A stretch of 64,000 nucleotides of DNA from CAWAHD01 sp963781785 (lineage in GTDB: Bacteria; Planctomycetota; Planctomycetia; Isosphaerales; Isosphaeraceae): contig CAWAHD010000005.1 in the NCBI GenBank assembly GCA_963781785.1, forward strand, positions 3,472,001 through 3,536,000. Reading direction: 5' to 3'. A program made the translations under genes and the position numbers. The notes under the pieces are model-generated. The model was not told the DNA's origin. It saw only the letters and a program-made list of their open reading frames with translations, and did not search any database. Of the stretch, positions 47,326-57,535 are shown piece by piece. Each line of letters opens with the position of its first letter. Position 1 is the first letter of the stretch.

Positions 47326-49674
47326 ATGAACAACCTGCCTCGTTCACTCCTCATATTGCTCACCGTTGTTCCCGGGCTGCTCCTTGGGCCGGATGCAAGC
47401 GCACAGTCTCCCCGGTCGAGGATCGCCGATTACTTCGGTTTCCTGCCCCTGGAGCTTTACAAGCTCGACTCTCGCATCGCCAACCTGATGATCCGGGACC
47501 TCGACGGCGATCACGTCGGCGACGTGATCGTGAGTAACAACGGGCGGTCGCGGATCGACCTTCTCTTGACGACCAAGAAACCGGACGAAGAAAAGTCCAC
47601 CCGCCCGTTCCGCAAAGAGGTCAACGATCTCGATTACGACCGGCGAATGCGACTCGTGAGCGTCCCCGTCAACAAGGACGTCGTCAGCATCGATACCGGC
47701 GACTTCAACGCCGACGGCAATCCCGACCTGGTGTTTTATGGCACACCGGCCGAAGTGGTGATCCTGTATAACCAAGGAAATGGCCGGTTCGGCGACGCCA
47801 AGAAGATCAATACCGGCGATGCGGTTCAAAAGCCCGGCGCACTCGCCGTCGGCGACATCGACCAGGACGGTCGGGACGACCTGGTGCTGCTCGGCGAAAA
47901 CGAGCTGATCTTCGTCTATCAACCGGCAGCCGGCACGCTGAGCGAGCCAGAGCACGTCCCGCACACCGCCGCCGTCCCGCTCATGGTGAAGTTGGTGGAT
48001 CTGGATGGCGACAAAGTCCGCGACCTGGTCATTCTCGACGGCGAAGGCGATCACCCGATCCACGTCCGATTCGCTACCGACGAAAAGAAGCTCGGGCCGG
48101 AGCAGCGGTTCGCGACCGAGATTCCCCGCGCGATCGCGTTCGGGCAGATCGACGGCAAGGGGGGCGAGGAGATTCTGATCCTCGAGGGACAGTCGAGCCG
48201 CGCCAAGGTTCTGACACTGGACCAGTCGGCCGACGACGAGGCCAACAAGCGCGGCCGGCTGGCGTTCTTCGCGCTGCCCAAAGGGTCCGAGCGCGGCCGC
48301 TCGCTTACCGTCGGCGACGTGAACGGCGACCACAGGACCGACGTGATCGCCACCGATCCCGCGAATGCACAAACGTGGATCTATCTCCAGACGGCGCACT
48401 CAGGCTTGAGCGCCGGTCAAACGTTTCCCAGCCTGGGCAACGCCCGCACCGTCCGCCTCCTCCACCCGAGCCCGGGTAAGGACGAAGTCTACGTGCTATC
48501 GGAACAGGAAAAACAGATCGGCCGCAGCCGTTTCGAGAACGGCAGGCTGACCTTCCCGAGCCCGGTCTCGCTTTCAGGCGATCCGGTCGCAATGGATCTG
48601 GTTGACCTCGATCGAGACAAGGAACCCGAGATCGTGTATGTGGCTCGCACCAAGGAAGGCGGCGGTCCCAAGCCGAGCGTCGAGTCCTTCGAACTGCGCG
48701 CCCTGACACGAGAACGCTCGGGAAACCTGCGGCCCAGGAAATGGGGCCAGGTCGAGGCGGTCAGCCTGCCGGATACGAAGTCGGCTCCCGTGGCCATCAA
48801 GTCCCTCGACATCAACCACGACGGTCAGGCCGACCTGTTGATCTTCAAGGATTCGCAAGCTCCGCTCTTGATCCTGGGGCAAAAAGACGGGCCGCCCCGG
48901 CCGTTCACGGGCAGCTTGGGGCCGCTCTCGACCGTGGCGCCGGCCGGGGTCAGTCTCATGAGTCTGGGCTTACCCGCCGTCCTGGTCGCCCACAATACCT
49001 ACGCCCGGCGCATCGAGCTTGACCGGGAAGGACTCTGGAACATCAAGGATCAATACAACGCCGGGCGAAACTCCGCCCAGATCCTGGGAGCCGCCGCGCT
49101 CGATACCGACGGTGACGGCACGAAGGAGATCGTCCTCCTGGACCGGACTACCAAATCGCTCTTGTTCCTCGCGCTCAAGGACGGCGTCTACCGCCCGAGC
49201 GGCAGCTTGCTCGTCGGTTCGATCAACTTTACCGGGATGCACGTGGCCGATTTCGATTCCGACGGCCGAGACGACTTGCTGATCGCCGGGACCGACCGGT
49301 TCGGCGTGCTCCAGACCGGACGCCGGGGACAACGGCTCAAGACGATCGCCACGTACGAAACGAAACGCAGCGATGCCAAGCTCGCCGACCTGGCAACCGG
49401 CGACGTGAACGCCGACGGCACCCCCGATGTGGTCTTCGCGGACGTCGGCGAGCAATCGCTCGAAATCGCAACCTACGCCGGCGATCCGGAACTCCTCCGA
49501 GCAATTACCTTCAGAATCTTCGAGCGCAAGACATTTCGCAGTTTCGGCGACGTCGTCGAGCCGCGCGACATGACGCTCGGCGACGTGGACGGCGACGGCC
49601 GCACCGACATCGTCCTGATCGTTCATGACCGCGTCCTGGTACTGCGACAGGATCCCGGGAAAGTGAAAAAATAA
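47326..49674 (+). CDS. Secreted FG-GAP/VCBS repeat protein
   Basis: 782 residues. The signal peptide is SLLILLTVVPGLLLGPDASA, so it is exported. At least ten calcium-binding-type motifs DxDxDGxxD are spaced along it (DLDGDHVGD, DFNADGNPD, DIDQDGRDD, DLDGDKVRD, DVNGDHRTD, DINHDGQAD, DTDGDGTKE, DFDSDGRDD, DVNADGTPD, DVDGDGRTD), the pattern of integrin-like beta-propellers. Probably two propellers. Start chosen at the signal peptide; the frame is open for 160 codons upstream only through repeat R4. Partner unknown; such proteins are abundant in planctomycetes. Confidence 0.85.
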   Translation: MNNLPRSLLILLTVVPGLLLGPDASAQSPRSRIADYFGFLPLELYKLDSRIANLMIRDLDGDHVGDVIVSNNGRSRIDLLLTTKKPDEEKSTRPFRKEVNDLDYDRRMRLVSVPVNKDVVSIDTGDFNADGNPDLVFYGTPAEVVILYNQGNGRFGDAKKINTGDAVQKPGALAVGDIDQDGRDDLVLLGENELIFVYQPAAGTLSEPEHVPHTAAVPLMVKLVDLDGDKVRDLVILDGEGDHPIHVRFATDEKKLGPEQRFATEIPRAIAFGQIDGKGGEEILILEGQSSRAKVLTLDQSADDEANKRGRLAFFALPKGSERGRSLTVGDVNGDHRTDVIATDPANAQTWIYLQTAHSGLSAGQTFPSLGNARTVRLLHPSPGKDEVYVLSEQEKQIGRSRFENGRLTFPSPVSLSGDPVAMDLVDLDRDKEPEIVYVARTKEGGGPKPSVESFELRALTRERSGNLRPRKWGQVEAVSLPDTKSAPVAIKSLDINHDGQADLLIFKDSQAPLLILGQKDGPPRPFTGSLGPLSTVAPAGVSLMSLGLPAVLVAHNTYARRIELDREGLWNIKDQYNAGRNSAQILGAAALDTDGDGTKEIVLLDRTTKSLLFLALKDGVYRPSGSLLVGSINFTGMHVADFDSDGRDDLLIAGTDRFGVLQTGRRGQRLKTIATYETKRSDAKLADLATGDVNADGTPDVVFADVGEQSLEIATYAGDPELLRAITFRIFERKTFRSFGDVVEPRDMTLGDVDGDGRTDIVLIVHDRVLVLRQDPGKVKK

Positions 49675-49803
49675 AGGTGAATCGGCACGATTCACCTGCC
49701 CTGACCTTGACGAATCAGGCAAAGCGAGCGATACCACCGCGGTGGGAAATCACTCGTTCGCGCCGCGAGTCGGTTCGGTCGGCGCCTTTCCAGGAGGCCA
49801 CGG

Positions 49804-51171
49804 ATGGCGAGAACTGCGCATAGTTCGCAATGGCTTGGATATGCGAGCACGGCGACCATGCTGGTCCTGGCGCTGCTTTTCCCCATCGGTCTGATGATCT
49901 TCAACCACACTTTGATGTTCGAGCGCGGCTGGGAGCAATACGTCGGCACGACCATCTATTTCTGGGCCGTGCTCACCCTCGCGCGCGAGCTGATCGTGCT
50001 TTGGCGTAATGAACAGTCCTTCGACGACGCCCCGGCCTTGCTCAAACGCGCCACTCTCACCATCGCAGATGGTGCACAGCCGGCCGCAACTCAATTGTCC
50101 GAAACAGCTTCTGGAGCCGCCGACAACCGGATTCTTCCGGAGCGAATTCGCCAGTTGACCAGGTACCTCAAAGAGAGTGGCCGGCCATCGGTCACCCAGC
50201 TCATGGAAGTCAACCGCGAAAGCTCGGGTCTCGACCAGGAACAGATGGCCGGTCGCTTCACGCTGACTCGTTATATTCTCTATCTCCTTCCTGTAATTGG
50301 GTTTATCGGAACCGTTGAAGGGATCTCACCAGCGCTGATGAACATCAGCATGGTGCTGCCCATGGTCAAGAATCTCGACGGGTTCCTGACTAATTTGACG
50401 AGTGTGACGGCCGCATTGCAGATTGCGTTCGACAGCACGCTGCTGGCGCTGTTCCTGAGCGCGGCGCTGATGTTGGTCCAGACGCTGGTGTTCCGTCGTT
50501 CCGAGGACCTTCTGGCCCGGGTTGACCGCTGGCTCGTGGACCACGTGCTGCCGCAGGTCGGTACTCACGATCCGATCGCCGGCCGGCTGGTCGCGATGCT
50601 CGGCTCCCATCTTGACGAGATGGGAAACAAACTTTCGCGCGTGCTGGAACCGGCGGTGCGGTCGCTGAACGAGTCGGCTCAGCAGCTCGGCGAGAGCCTG
50701 AGAATCCCGATTGTGCAGTTCGCGAGCGAACTGGAGAAGCTCCCCCCTGCTCTCGACTCGTTCAAGCAAGGAGCGGACACAATCGCACGGATCGGTGGCG
50801 ATCTGAAAGCCATGGAGTCGGCCAGCGAGTCATTGAGGCGCGGCATGGACGCCTTGTCCCGGATCGAGAGCACGCTGGCGGAGATGCCGTCCTCGCAGGT
50901 CCAGATCGAGGAGATCAAGGCCGGGCTCGACCGCGCCGGGCTGGCAATCGAATCGCTGGCGGGCTCGTGGTCGGCGGCTTACGAGCGGTCCAGCCGGGCC
51001 ACGCAGGAGCAACTGGCTCGCAGCTTGACCAGCCTCAAGGACGCGCTGGAGCTGCTGAACGTCAGCATGGAGCAGGGCAATGCCCTCTATCGCAACATCG
51101 TCAAGAAGCTGTTCGACGAACGCAGCGGTGAAAACGGGTTGCCGCGCGGGGAATCGATCCGGGTGGCTTGA
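49804..51171 (+). CDS. MotA/TolQ/ExbB-like proton-channel protein with long tail
   Basis: 455 residues. Four hydrophobic segments (about 12-33, 47-66, 153-172 and 203-230). The last two carry the TolQ/MotA signature: RYILYLLPVIGFIGTVEGIS and TAALQIAFDSTLLALFLSAA. After about residue 240 a 200-residue cytoplasmic helical tail follows (repeated ALDSF, SLRRGMDAL, SLTSLKDALEL). Channel plus long tail resembles ZorA of the Zorya defense system, but also other TolQ-like planctomycete proteins. It is followed after 33 bp by a small membrane protein, probably its partner. Confidence 0.75.
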   Translation: MARTAHSSQWLGYASTATMLVLALLFPIGLMIFNHTLMFERGWEQYVGTTIYFWAVLTLARELIVLWRNEQSFDDAPALLKRATLTIADGAQPAATQLSETASGAADNRILPERIRQLTRYLKESGRPSVTQLMEVNRESSGLDQEQMAGRFTLTRYILYLLPVIGFIGTVEGISPALMNISMVLPMVKNLDGFLTNLTSVTAALQIAFDSTLLALFLSAALMLVQTLVFRRSEDLLARVDRWLVDHVLPQVGTHDPIAGRLVAMLGSHLDEMGNKLSRVLEPAVRSLNESAQQLGESLRIPIVQFASELEKLPPALDSFKQGADTIARIGGDLKAMESASESLRRGMDALSRIESTLAEMPSSQVQIEEIKAGLDRAGLAIESLAGSWSAAYERSSRATQEQLARSLTSLKDALELLNVSMEQGNALYRNIVKKLFDERSGENGLPRGESIRVA

Positions 51172-51204
51172 AGACATAATCTGAAGCGAGGATAGGGAGT
51201 CTCC

Positions 51205-51990
51205 ATGCGTCGGTCACGTCGGGGTGGAGGTTCGGGTGCCGAGTTCGGAAGCTCAGGCGAAGATTCGTTCGTCGCGGTCGTCGTGACCAAGCTTACCGGA
51301 GCGTTGCTGTTCATCCTGCTCCTGACCATGGTCATCATGGCGCTTTTGCCTAAGGCCGTCGACCTGGAGACCCGCGAGAAGAACACACCCGAGGCCGGAT
51401 CACCGCCGGGGCAGGGTCCCCTTCGAATCGCGACCCCGTCTCGATTGCCTGAGGCAGTTGCCGGCCGGCCATACCTGGTCGCGCTGGCGGCCACAGGCGG
51501 CCGCGGTCCGCTGTCGTGGTCAATCGGAGGGCCTCTCCCCGAGTGGCTTCACCTCGACGAGCCCACCGGCCAGATCGCCGGCACTCCGCCCTCGGAAACC
51601 AAGGAGCCGGTCGCGCTCGAGTTGCACGTGAGCGACGGAATCGACACCGACCGCCAGGCGACTCACCTGCTGGTCTTACCTTACCAACCGCCGGAAACCG
51701 CCGCGTCTCGCTGGAAGCAGCGTTTGCGAGCCCTGGCCTGGCGCGCCTGGCTTGAGCATGGCGTCGGGTTCCTCGTGCTCTGGCTCGTCCATCTCCTCGG
51801 AATGAATCTCCTGGCCAGCTTCGAGCGCGCCTCGCGCGAGGAGCACCTGTTGCACGAAGCCGACGAAGATGTTCAACTTGCCGTTACTAAAAGATTTGCG
51901 TTATATCGGCTCTTGATCCGGCTCGCCACGCTTGCCGCGATGGTCGTGCTGGCCGCGTGGCTCATGCTCAATCCCGGCTCGCTGAGTTAA
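51205..51990 (+). CDS. Membrane protein with Ig-like (He_PIG-type) domain, partner of the channel protein
   Basis: 261 residues. N-terminal membrane segment (22-48, SFVAVVVTKLTGALLFILLL), then a periplasmic beta domain (about 80-145) with LPEAVAGRPYLVALAATGGR, LSWSIGGPLPEWLHLDEPTG and IAGTPPSET, the pattern of putative-Ig (He_PIG) domains, and two more membrane segments (184-206 and 231-256). In ExbD/TolR/MotB/ZorB the first membrane segment carries an Asp for proton transfer; here no Asp lies inside it. No OmpA-type peptidoglycan-binding domain. RBS GATAGGGAG. Confidence 0.65.
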   Translation: MRRSRRGGGSGAEFGSSGEDSFVAVVVTKLTGALLFILLLTMVIMALLPKAVDLETREKNTPEAGSPPGQGPLRIATPSRLPEAVAGRPYLVALAATGGRGPLSWSIGGPLPEWLHLDEPTGQIAGTPPSETKEPVALELHVSDGIDTDRQATHLLVLPYQPPETAASRWKQRLRALAWRAWLEHGVGFLVLWLVHLLGMNLLASFERASREEHLLHEADEDVQLAVTKRFALYRLLIRLATLAAMVVLAAWLMLNPGSLS

Positions 51991-52216
51991 CAATTCGTAA
52001 CAATAGGCTAGACTGAACCTTACCTCGATTATGCACCCACAGGGACATGCATTCTTTCACAGACTCGAAGACAATTCGTGCTTTTTAGAAAGATGTGTGG
52101 CCAAATTCGGTGCCGCTGCCGCTAGAATCACTAGAGGTTGTCGAGAGAGATCTCGCCGCAGCGAAGGTTGCTGCGCGAGGGGGCGGCAAATGGGCATGGA
52201 CTCAGAGGAGCGCACG

Positions 52217-53722
52217 ATGGGACGACTACGATTCACCTTCAGCGCGGCGGCGGCATTCGTCGCCCTTGCGGTGTTGACGCATTACTCGCTTGCCCAGCAG
52301 CAGCCCGGCGGCAATCGAGGTGCCGGCCCACCCGGCGCGGGTGGATTCGGCGGCTTCGGCGGAGGTCGAGGCGGCGGTGCTGGTGGATTCGGCGGCTTCG
52401 GTGGTCCGAACAACTTACTCGGCCTCGCGAACAACCCGGTTATCCAGGTCGAGCTCAAAGCCGACGAGGAACAGAAAGCCCAGCTCAAGAGCCTGAGCGA
52501 GAAAGTCAACGAGAAGAACCGCGAGATCTTCGGGCAAATGGGTTTCGGCCGTGGCGGTAACGGCAACGGGCCCGGGGGCGGGCAGAATGGCGGTGGCTTC
52601 GGCGGCGGTGGCCAAAATGGCGGCGGGCAAAATGGCGGCGGGCAAAATGGGGCCGGGCAAAACGGCGGCGGACGCCGCGGACGAAACGCCAATGCGCAGG
52701 CCGGTGGCGGTGGCGGCGGATTCGGTGGTGGTGGCGGTGGCGGTGGATTCGGTGGTGGTGGCGGTGGACAGAACGGCGGGGGTTTCGGCGGTGGTGGCCA
52801 AAACGGTGGTGGCCAAAACGGTGGTGGCCAAAACGGCGGTGGCCAAAATGGCGGTGGCCAAAATGGCGGTGGGCGACGCGGGCGAAACGGCAATGCGCAG
52901 GGTCAGGCGGGCGGCGGCGGTGCCGGTGGAGGCGGTGGCTTCGGCGGTCGCGGCCAGATGGATCCCGAGACTGCTGCACGATTTGCGCAGATGCGGGAAA
53001 CCATGAACCAGCTTCGCTTGGATACCGAGAAGGCGCTCGCCAGGATCCTCGACAAGAGCCAGATGACGCGCCTCCGGCAAGTGGCCCTTCAGCTCGATAT
53101 GCCAAACGCGATCTTCCGCGAAGACATGATCGCAAAGCTCGCAATCAATGACGACCAGCTCGTATCTCTTCAAGAGCTCCGTACGCAGCAGCGCCAGATG
53201 CAGGGTGAGCTCCGCAAGGCCGATCGCCAGATCAGGACGGCCGCTCTCAGCCAGCTCACACCTCTGCCGCGCGACGGCAATGCGGGCAACGGCGGCGGCA
53301 ACGCGAACCGGAAGAACCAGCCTCGTTACGACCCTGAGGCCGTCAAAAAGGCCATGTCAGATCCCGACGTTCAAGCCAAAATTGACGCCAGCCGCGCCCA
53401 GCAGCAGAAGCTCGACAGTCAGTACGCTGCCGCGATCAACAAAGCTCTCTACCCCAAGCAGCGAGCGGTCCTCAAGAAGATGCTGGGGACCCCGTTCGAT
53501 CGCTCGAAGATGGGATTCCCAGGATTCGGTCCGGGCGGTCGGAATCAGGCCGCACGCAACAACGGTGCGACCAACGCCAAGGGCGCGGCCGCCAAGCCCA
53601 AATCGGATGACGACGACGAGGAATCCGCGTCGTCGACAACCCCCACGCCCGCGAAGGCTAAATCGAATGCCGCTCCCAAGCGGAAAAGCCTTCGCGACCT
53701 TCGGGGGGGCGACGACGATTGA
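52217..53722 (+). CDS. Secreted Gly/Asn-rich low-complexity protein
   Basis: 501 residues. Signal peptide (FTFSAAAAFVALAVLTHYSLA). Residues about 30-65 and 115-250 are Gly-rich, with tandem GGGQN and GQNGG units and GRRGRN blocks; these repeat at DNA level (CAAAACGGTGG units near 52795-52870). Between and after them are ordinary helical parts (ELKADEEQKAQLKSLSEKVN and RFAQMRETMNQLRLDTEKAL), and it ends with an acidic/basic tail. The helical parts resemble periplasmic Spy/LTXXQ-like regions. GAGGAG precedes the ATG. Typical of planctomycete secreted proteins; role unknown. Confidence 0.7.
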   Translation: MGRLRFTFSAAAAFVALAVLTHYSLAQQQPGGNRGAGPPGAGGFGGFGGGRGGGAGGFGGFGGPNNLLGLANNPVIQVELKADEEQKAQLKSLSEKVNEKNREIFGQMGFGRGGNGNGPGGGQNGGGFGGGGQNGGGQNGGGQNGAGQNGGGRRGRNANAQAGGGGGGFGGGGGGGGFGGGGGGQNGGGFGGGGQNGGGQNGGGQNGGGQNGGGQNGGGRRGRNGNAQGQAGGGGAGGGGGFGGRGQMDPETAARFAQMRETMNQLRLDTEKALARILDKSQMTRLRQVALQLDMPNAIFREDMIAKLAINDDQLVSLQELRTQQRQMQGELRKADRQIRTAALSQLTPLPRDGNAGNGGGNANRKNQPRYDPEAVKKAMSDPDVQAKIDASRAQQQKLDSQYAAAINKALYPKQRAVLKKMLGTPFDRSKMGFPGFGPGGRNQAARNNGATNAKGAAAKPKSDDDDEESASSTTPTPAKAKSNAAPKRKSLRDLRGGDDD

Positions 53723-53783
53723 TCCACGGAGCCGGTTTCCGATCCAGGAGAAGCGGTTCGCAAAGCCCCGACGGGGCACATCG

Positions 53784-53813
53784 TCAGGCCCAGGGTGGAA
53801 GCCCTGGGCCTGA
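53784..53813. terminator. Hairpin between convergent genes
   Basis: TCAGGCCCAGGG, loop TGGAA, GCCCTGGGCCTGA: a perfect 12-bp stem. It lies between the Gly-rich gene (+) and the DUF2617 gene (-), so it could end both. There is no long T-run, and this palindrome type is also dispersed in related genomes, so it may be a repeat. Confidence 0.55.
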
Positions 53814-53853
53814 CTCGTTTCACTTTGCCCTATCCTCGCCGACCCGACCGAAA

Positions 53854-54417
53854 TCACCCGCGCGGTCCAGGGCCCTGCAACTCGAACAGCGATTGCGTAC
53901 GGACGATCGCGCACTCGTCGGGGAACGTATGAAACGACTGGATCGAAAGGTCGAAAGCTCGTCCCGTGATCTGGACGTGACTGATCGGCGAAGGTAGAAG
54001 GCGATTGGACGAAGGGAAATGCTGAAAAAGGGTGTTGGGACCGATGTCCAGCATGATTTCTTCGGAGAGGTGCCGGAAGATTTCGACTTCAATTTGTTCG
54101 GTGGACAGACAGCTTTGATATTCGACCATTCCGCCGGGACGGACCAATGCCGACCTCTCGCGGCCGAGATGGGCGTGAAAGAGCACGCCGACTTCGGGCA
54201 GTGCGGTCTCTGGGCCCGACAGAACCTCGGTGAGTGCGATCGAGCCAGCCCGGAAGATCACGAAATGGCCCCCGTCGACGATTCGGATGTCGGCCTCCCA
54301 CTCCTTGTGACTGACGCGGCGGAACTGCCGCGTCGAAAACCATTCCGGATGCAACGGACGATTGAACACTCGAAACGCGAGGTCAGCGACGCTGGCTCGC
54401 CGGGAGCTCACACCCAT
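53854..54417 (-). CDS. DUF2617 family protein
   Basis: 187 residues. Motifs DLAFRVFNRPLHPEWF, IRIVDGGHFVIFRAGSIALT and FHTFPDECAIVRTQSLFEL agree with DUF2617, an uncharacterised soluble family found in planctomycetes and actinobacteria. The ATG at 54417 with AAAGGACG before it is preferred to the upstream TTG at 54438. Single gene on the minus strand, convergent with its left neighbour. Confidence 0.8.
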   Translation of the reverse strand: MGVSSRRASVADLAFRVFNRPLHPEWFSTRQFRRVSHKEWEADIRIVDGGHFVIFRAGSIALTEVLSGPETALPEVGVLFHAHLGRERSALVRPGGMVEYQSCLSTEQIEVEIFRHLSEEIMLDIGPNTLFQHFPSSNRLLPSPISHVQITGRAFDLSIQSFHTFPDECAIVRTQSLFELQGPGPRG

Positions 54418-54739
54418 AATCGGGACGTCCTTTCGCAATAATTGCCCCTGTTCGGCAACGAGTGCGTACCACGCGAATCGGCTCGAAGGCCTGGAAGCCA
54501 GATGCCATTATAGGAATCGGCGCGATCAAAGGTAAACCAAGCCGACCGACGAGTTGACAGTTCGGTGGCTCGCTGCGCCGCAAGGCCATTTGTCCCAGAG
54601 GCTAGCCCCTTCTCCCGGCCTTTTGCCACGGCTCCAACGCGGGAAATCCCTCCTTACCCGGCCTTCGGACACCCCGTGCCGAACGAGCAGCGATGAAACG
54701 ACTTGCGGGCATCCTCATGGTCCCACCGCAGAGACCGCC

Positions 54740-54768
54740 TTGACCGCCCTGGGAGGGACGCATACACT
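54740..54768 (+). promoter_or_regulatory. Candidate promoter for the methyltransferase gene
   Basis: TTGACC (54740-54745) and TACACT (54763-54768) with 17-bp spacing, about 130 bp before the ATG at 54897. The gap 54418-54896 otherwise shows no feature I can support. Confidence 0.4.
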
Positions 54769-54896
54769 CCGCTCTGCACGGGATCGCCGCACGCACAGGT
54801 CGACCGGCGAGCACGATGTTTCGATCGCGGGCCATGTCGTTTCGCCCCGGGGTTTACACGGTTGTTTGCCCTGCCCGGAATTCCAGGGAAGGTGCC

Positions 54897-55649
54897 ATGG
54901 ATCTGATCGGTCACCGCCAGCCGGATTTATTGCCGATTCGTGCGTGGAGAGCGCTGCGATCCCGTGGATTCGACTATGCCTGGCACAAGATGCTCAGGCG
55001 CTCTTTGAGCGACTGGCCGGCCTGGAAACGTCGATGGTTATACGCGGATCCTCGCAAGTACTGGACTCTTCGGGGCGGCGATGATTATTTTCGGGAACAA
55101 GAGGGCCAGACGGCGAGACGGCTTAGGGCACAATGGATTGCCCGGCGGATTGCAACATATCGACCGCGATCGATCCTGGAAGTTGGGTGCGGATACGGCA
55201 AGCTTCTGAGCGAACTGGGATCGCTCGTCGACGTGCCGATCGCGGGCATCGACTTCAGCCGAACCCAGCTTGAGCGGGCTCGCCGATTCCTGAGCAGCTC
55301 CCGGGAGATCGGCTTGATCCTGAGCCGCGGCGAGCGTTTGCCTTTTGCCGATCGTTCCTTCGACATGGTCGTGACCTCGGCGGTGATCCTGCATAACCCG
55401 CCAGCGGATGCCGAGCACCTGCGACAAGAGATTCTGCGAGTGGCCCGCCGGTTTGCCGCGCACAACGAGGAAACCGACGTCAGCTACAACCGCTACGGCT
55501 ACGACACTGCCGCCTGGTATCGTGCCCGAGGCGTCAGGCTGGCCGAGTCCGGCCCGATCCCGATGGACCTTGATCCAAACTGTTCGCAGTTTTGCGTGGC
55601 CTTCCTCGAGAAGAGGAACTGTGCGCGTTTCGAACGAGCTCACAACTGA
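54897..55649 (+). CDS. Class I SAM-dependent methyltransferase
   Basis: 250 residues. Motif I is RSILEVGCGYGKLLSELGS, then AGIDFSRTQLERARRFL, GERLPFADRSFDMVVTSAVI and HNPPADAEHLRQEILRVARR, i.e. a small-molecule-type methyltransferase of the Methyltransf_11 kind. GGGAAGG before the ATG at 54897 supports this start; an ATG at 54816 would add 27 residues without similarity. It lies 15 bp before a GT-C-like membrane protein, so the substrate may be a lipid or glycan. Substrate not predictable. Confidence 0.83.
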   Translation: MDLIGHRQPDLLPIRAWRALRSRGFDYAWHKMLRRSLSDWPAWKRRWLYADPRKYWTLRGGDDYFREQEGQTARRLRAQWIARRIATYRPRSILEVGCGYGKLLSELGSLVDVPIAGIDFSRTQLERARRFLSSSREIGLILSRGERLPFADRSFDMVVTSAVILHNPPADAEHLRQEILRVARRFAAHNEETDVSYNRYGYDTAAWYRARGVRLAESGPIPMDLDPNCSQFCVAFLEKRNCARFERAHN

Positions 55650-55664
55650 CAACTGACAACTCTC

Positions 55665-57535
55665 ATGGTCGACCTGGGCTTTGCCGCGCTCCTTGCGCTG
55701 ATTTCGGTCGGTACGGGCAAGCGAATTCTGGATGCGCTGGGCGAGGCGCCTGAGCACCCGGTGGATACGTTGGCGCTCGCACTCCCGCTCGGGATGGGCG
55801 TCGCGGCCCTGGGAACGCTCGCTCTGGGTGAAATGGGCTGGCTAAACCGGATCGGGCTCTCGGTATTGCTGGCCGTGTTGATCGAGATCGGCGCGTGCTC
55901 GTACTTGAGGCTGGGCCGCGAGGTCGTCGCGTGGTGGTCGAGCCTGCACCTGGCCAATCGGATGAGCTGGCCGGAACGGGCGATTGCCCTGTTCACCGCG
56001 CTGGCAGTCGTGGGGACGATGCTCTGCGCGCTGGCTCCGGTGACCGACGGCGATGCGCTGTGCTATCACCTTCAGGTGCCCAAGCTGTTCTTGATTCACG
56101 AATCGGTCAGGTTTGAGCCCGATCTGCACGAGACGGTCTACCCGTTGGTGACCGAGTTGTTGTATGCGATCGCGCTAGAGTTCCGCGGGCCGGTGGCGTG
56201 TCGAGGGGTCCAGTGGTTTCTGGGTCTGGCGTTCGCGGCGAGCGTGATGGCGCTTGCGCGCCGAGTCTGGGCCGGCGAGCGTGGTGGGCTGGCTCGATCG
56301 CGCTCTTGGTGCCGGCCGTGTCCAACGGTATGGCGGCGCCGCTCAACGACGTTGCGCTGGCCGCGTTCGGAACGGCGGCGATCTTCGCCTGCATGCGGCT
56401 GCACGAGCGCCCGTGCGGCACGGCCGCGGTCGTCGCGGGCTTGGTTTCCGGTCTGGCGATCGGCGTGAAATACCCGGCGCTGGTCTTGACGGGGCTGCTC
56501 ACACCGGCGATCGCGCTGCGAGCATTCGAACCACGATCGTCAGACGCATCAACGGCCCGGGCCCGCTGGCTCGCTTTGGCGTGTGTTTACACGGCAGCGG
56601 CGGCAGCGGCGGGGGGCTGGTGGTATCTGCGCGCTTACATTCACACCGGCAATCCGGTGTACCCCTTTTTCCGGACGGTATTTGGCGGAGCGGGACTGGA
56701 CGAGGTTCTGGGTCCGGTCAAGCGTCCGCTGGCTGTGAGTTCGCTCAACCTGCTCGGCGCCTTGGGACCGCTGTCGCTTGAGCCCGATCGCTTTGACAGC
56801 TTTTCGCATCAATTCGGTCCGATCTTTCTCCTGTTCCTGCCGGCGATCCTCTTGGAGCGTGCTCCCCGACGGCTGCTGTGCCTGGTCGGGCTGGGGTATG
56901 CCTTTCTGATGCTTTGCATGACGCAGCGTCAGAGCATGAGATTCCTGTTGATCGCACTGGGGCCCCTGTCAGTGGGGGTGGCGTACGTGGCAACCGTTTG
57001 GCACGACCGCCGGACACTGCCGTCGCGGCTCTTGGTGTGGCTCTTGATCGTAGCGCTCGGGCTGGAAGCGGGGGTGGCCGCGGCGCGGTCGCGACATGCG
57101 CTTTCGGTCGTGCTGGGAAGGGAGTCTTCTGATGAATTCCTGACGCGGCGGGAGCCGACGTTTTCGGTCGGGCGATGGGCGGCCGAGAATCTTCCGGCGA
57201 CCGCGCGTGTGATCGGGCAGGATCATCGGGGATTCTACATCCCACGTGATTACACGATGGAGCTGGCCCATCGCCGGCGCACCGGCCTTGGCCGGCACGG
57301 CGAGTCAGCCCGAGAGGTCGTCGTCAGGCTCATCGCATCGGGTTTCACGCACGTCTTGCTGTGCCCGCCGAAGCCGGAGACCTCAGTCGAGTTCGACCCG
57401 ACACTGGGCCGGCTGCTTGCGCCGTGGCTGCAGGGGCGGACGCCGCTCTTTCGCCGGGATCTGACCGATGGAGATGGCGTGCTCAGGCATTACGCGATCT
57501 ACGAGCTGGCGGGAGCGAGGAATCCCGAACAATGA
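55665..57535 (+). pseudogene. GT-C-type polytopic membrane glycosyltransferase-like protein, one frameshift
   Basis: About 620 residues when joined across a shift near 56285. The first part has several membrane helices and a luminal-type motif PVTDGDALCYHLQVPKLFL; the second continues GSIALLVPAVSNGMAAPLND, then IGVKYPALVLTGLLTP and WWYLRAYIHTGNPVYPFF, the typical GNPVYPFF/Y motif of bacterial membrane proteins of the GT39/DUF1420-like group. The C-terminal soluble part (HRGFYIPRDYTMELAHRR) is complete. The short intergenic ACTGACAACTGACAACT is a common microrepeat. The stop overlaps the next start (ATGA). Confidence 0.72.

Noticed and set aside
49804..51990. Calling the pair a Zorya system (zorA/zorB)
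   Set aside because: No OmpA domain in the partner, no Asp in its first membrane segment, and no ZorC/D/E nearby; only the general architecture is shared.
52282..53173. Proline- and histidine-rich minus-strand reading frames opposite the Gly-rich gene
   Set aside because: They mirror the GC-rich repeats of the plus-strand gene, which has signal peptide and RBS.
54554..55084. Reading frames in the gap before the methyltransferase
   Set aside because: No protein-like pattern and they overlap the methyltransferase in another frame.
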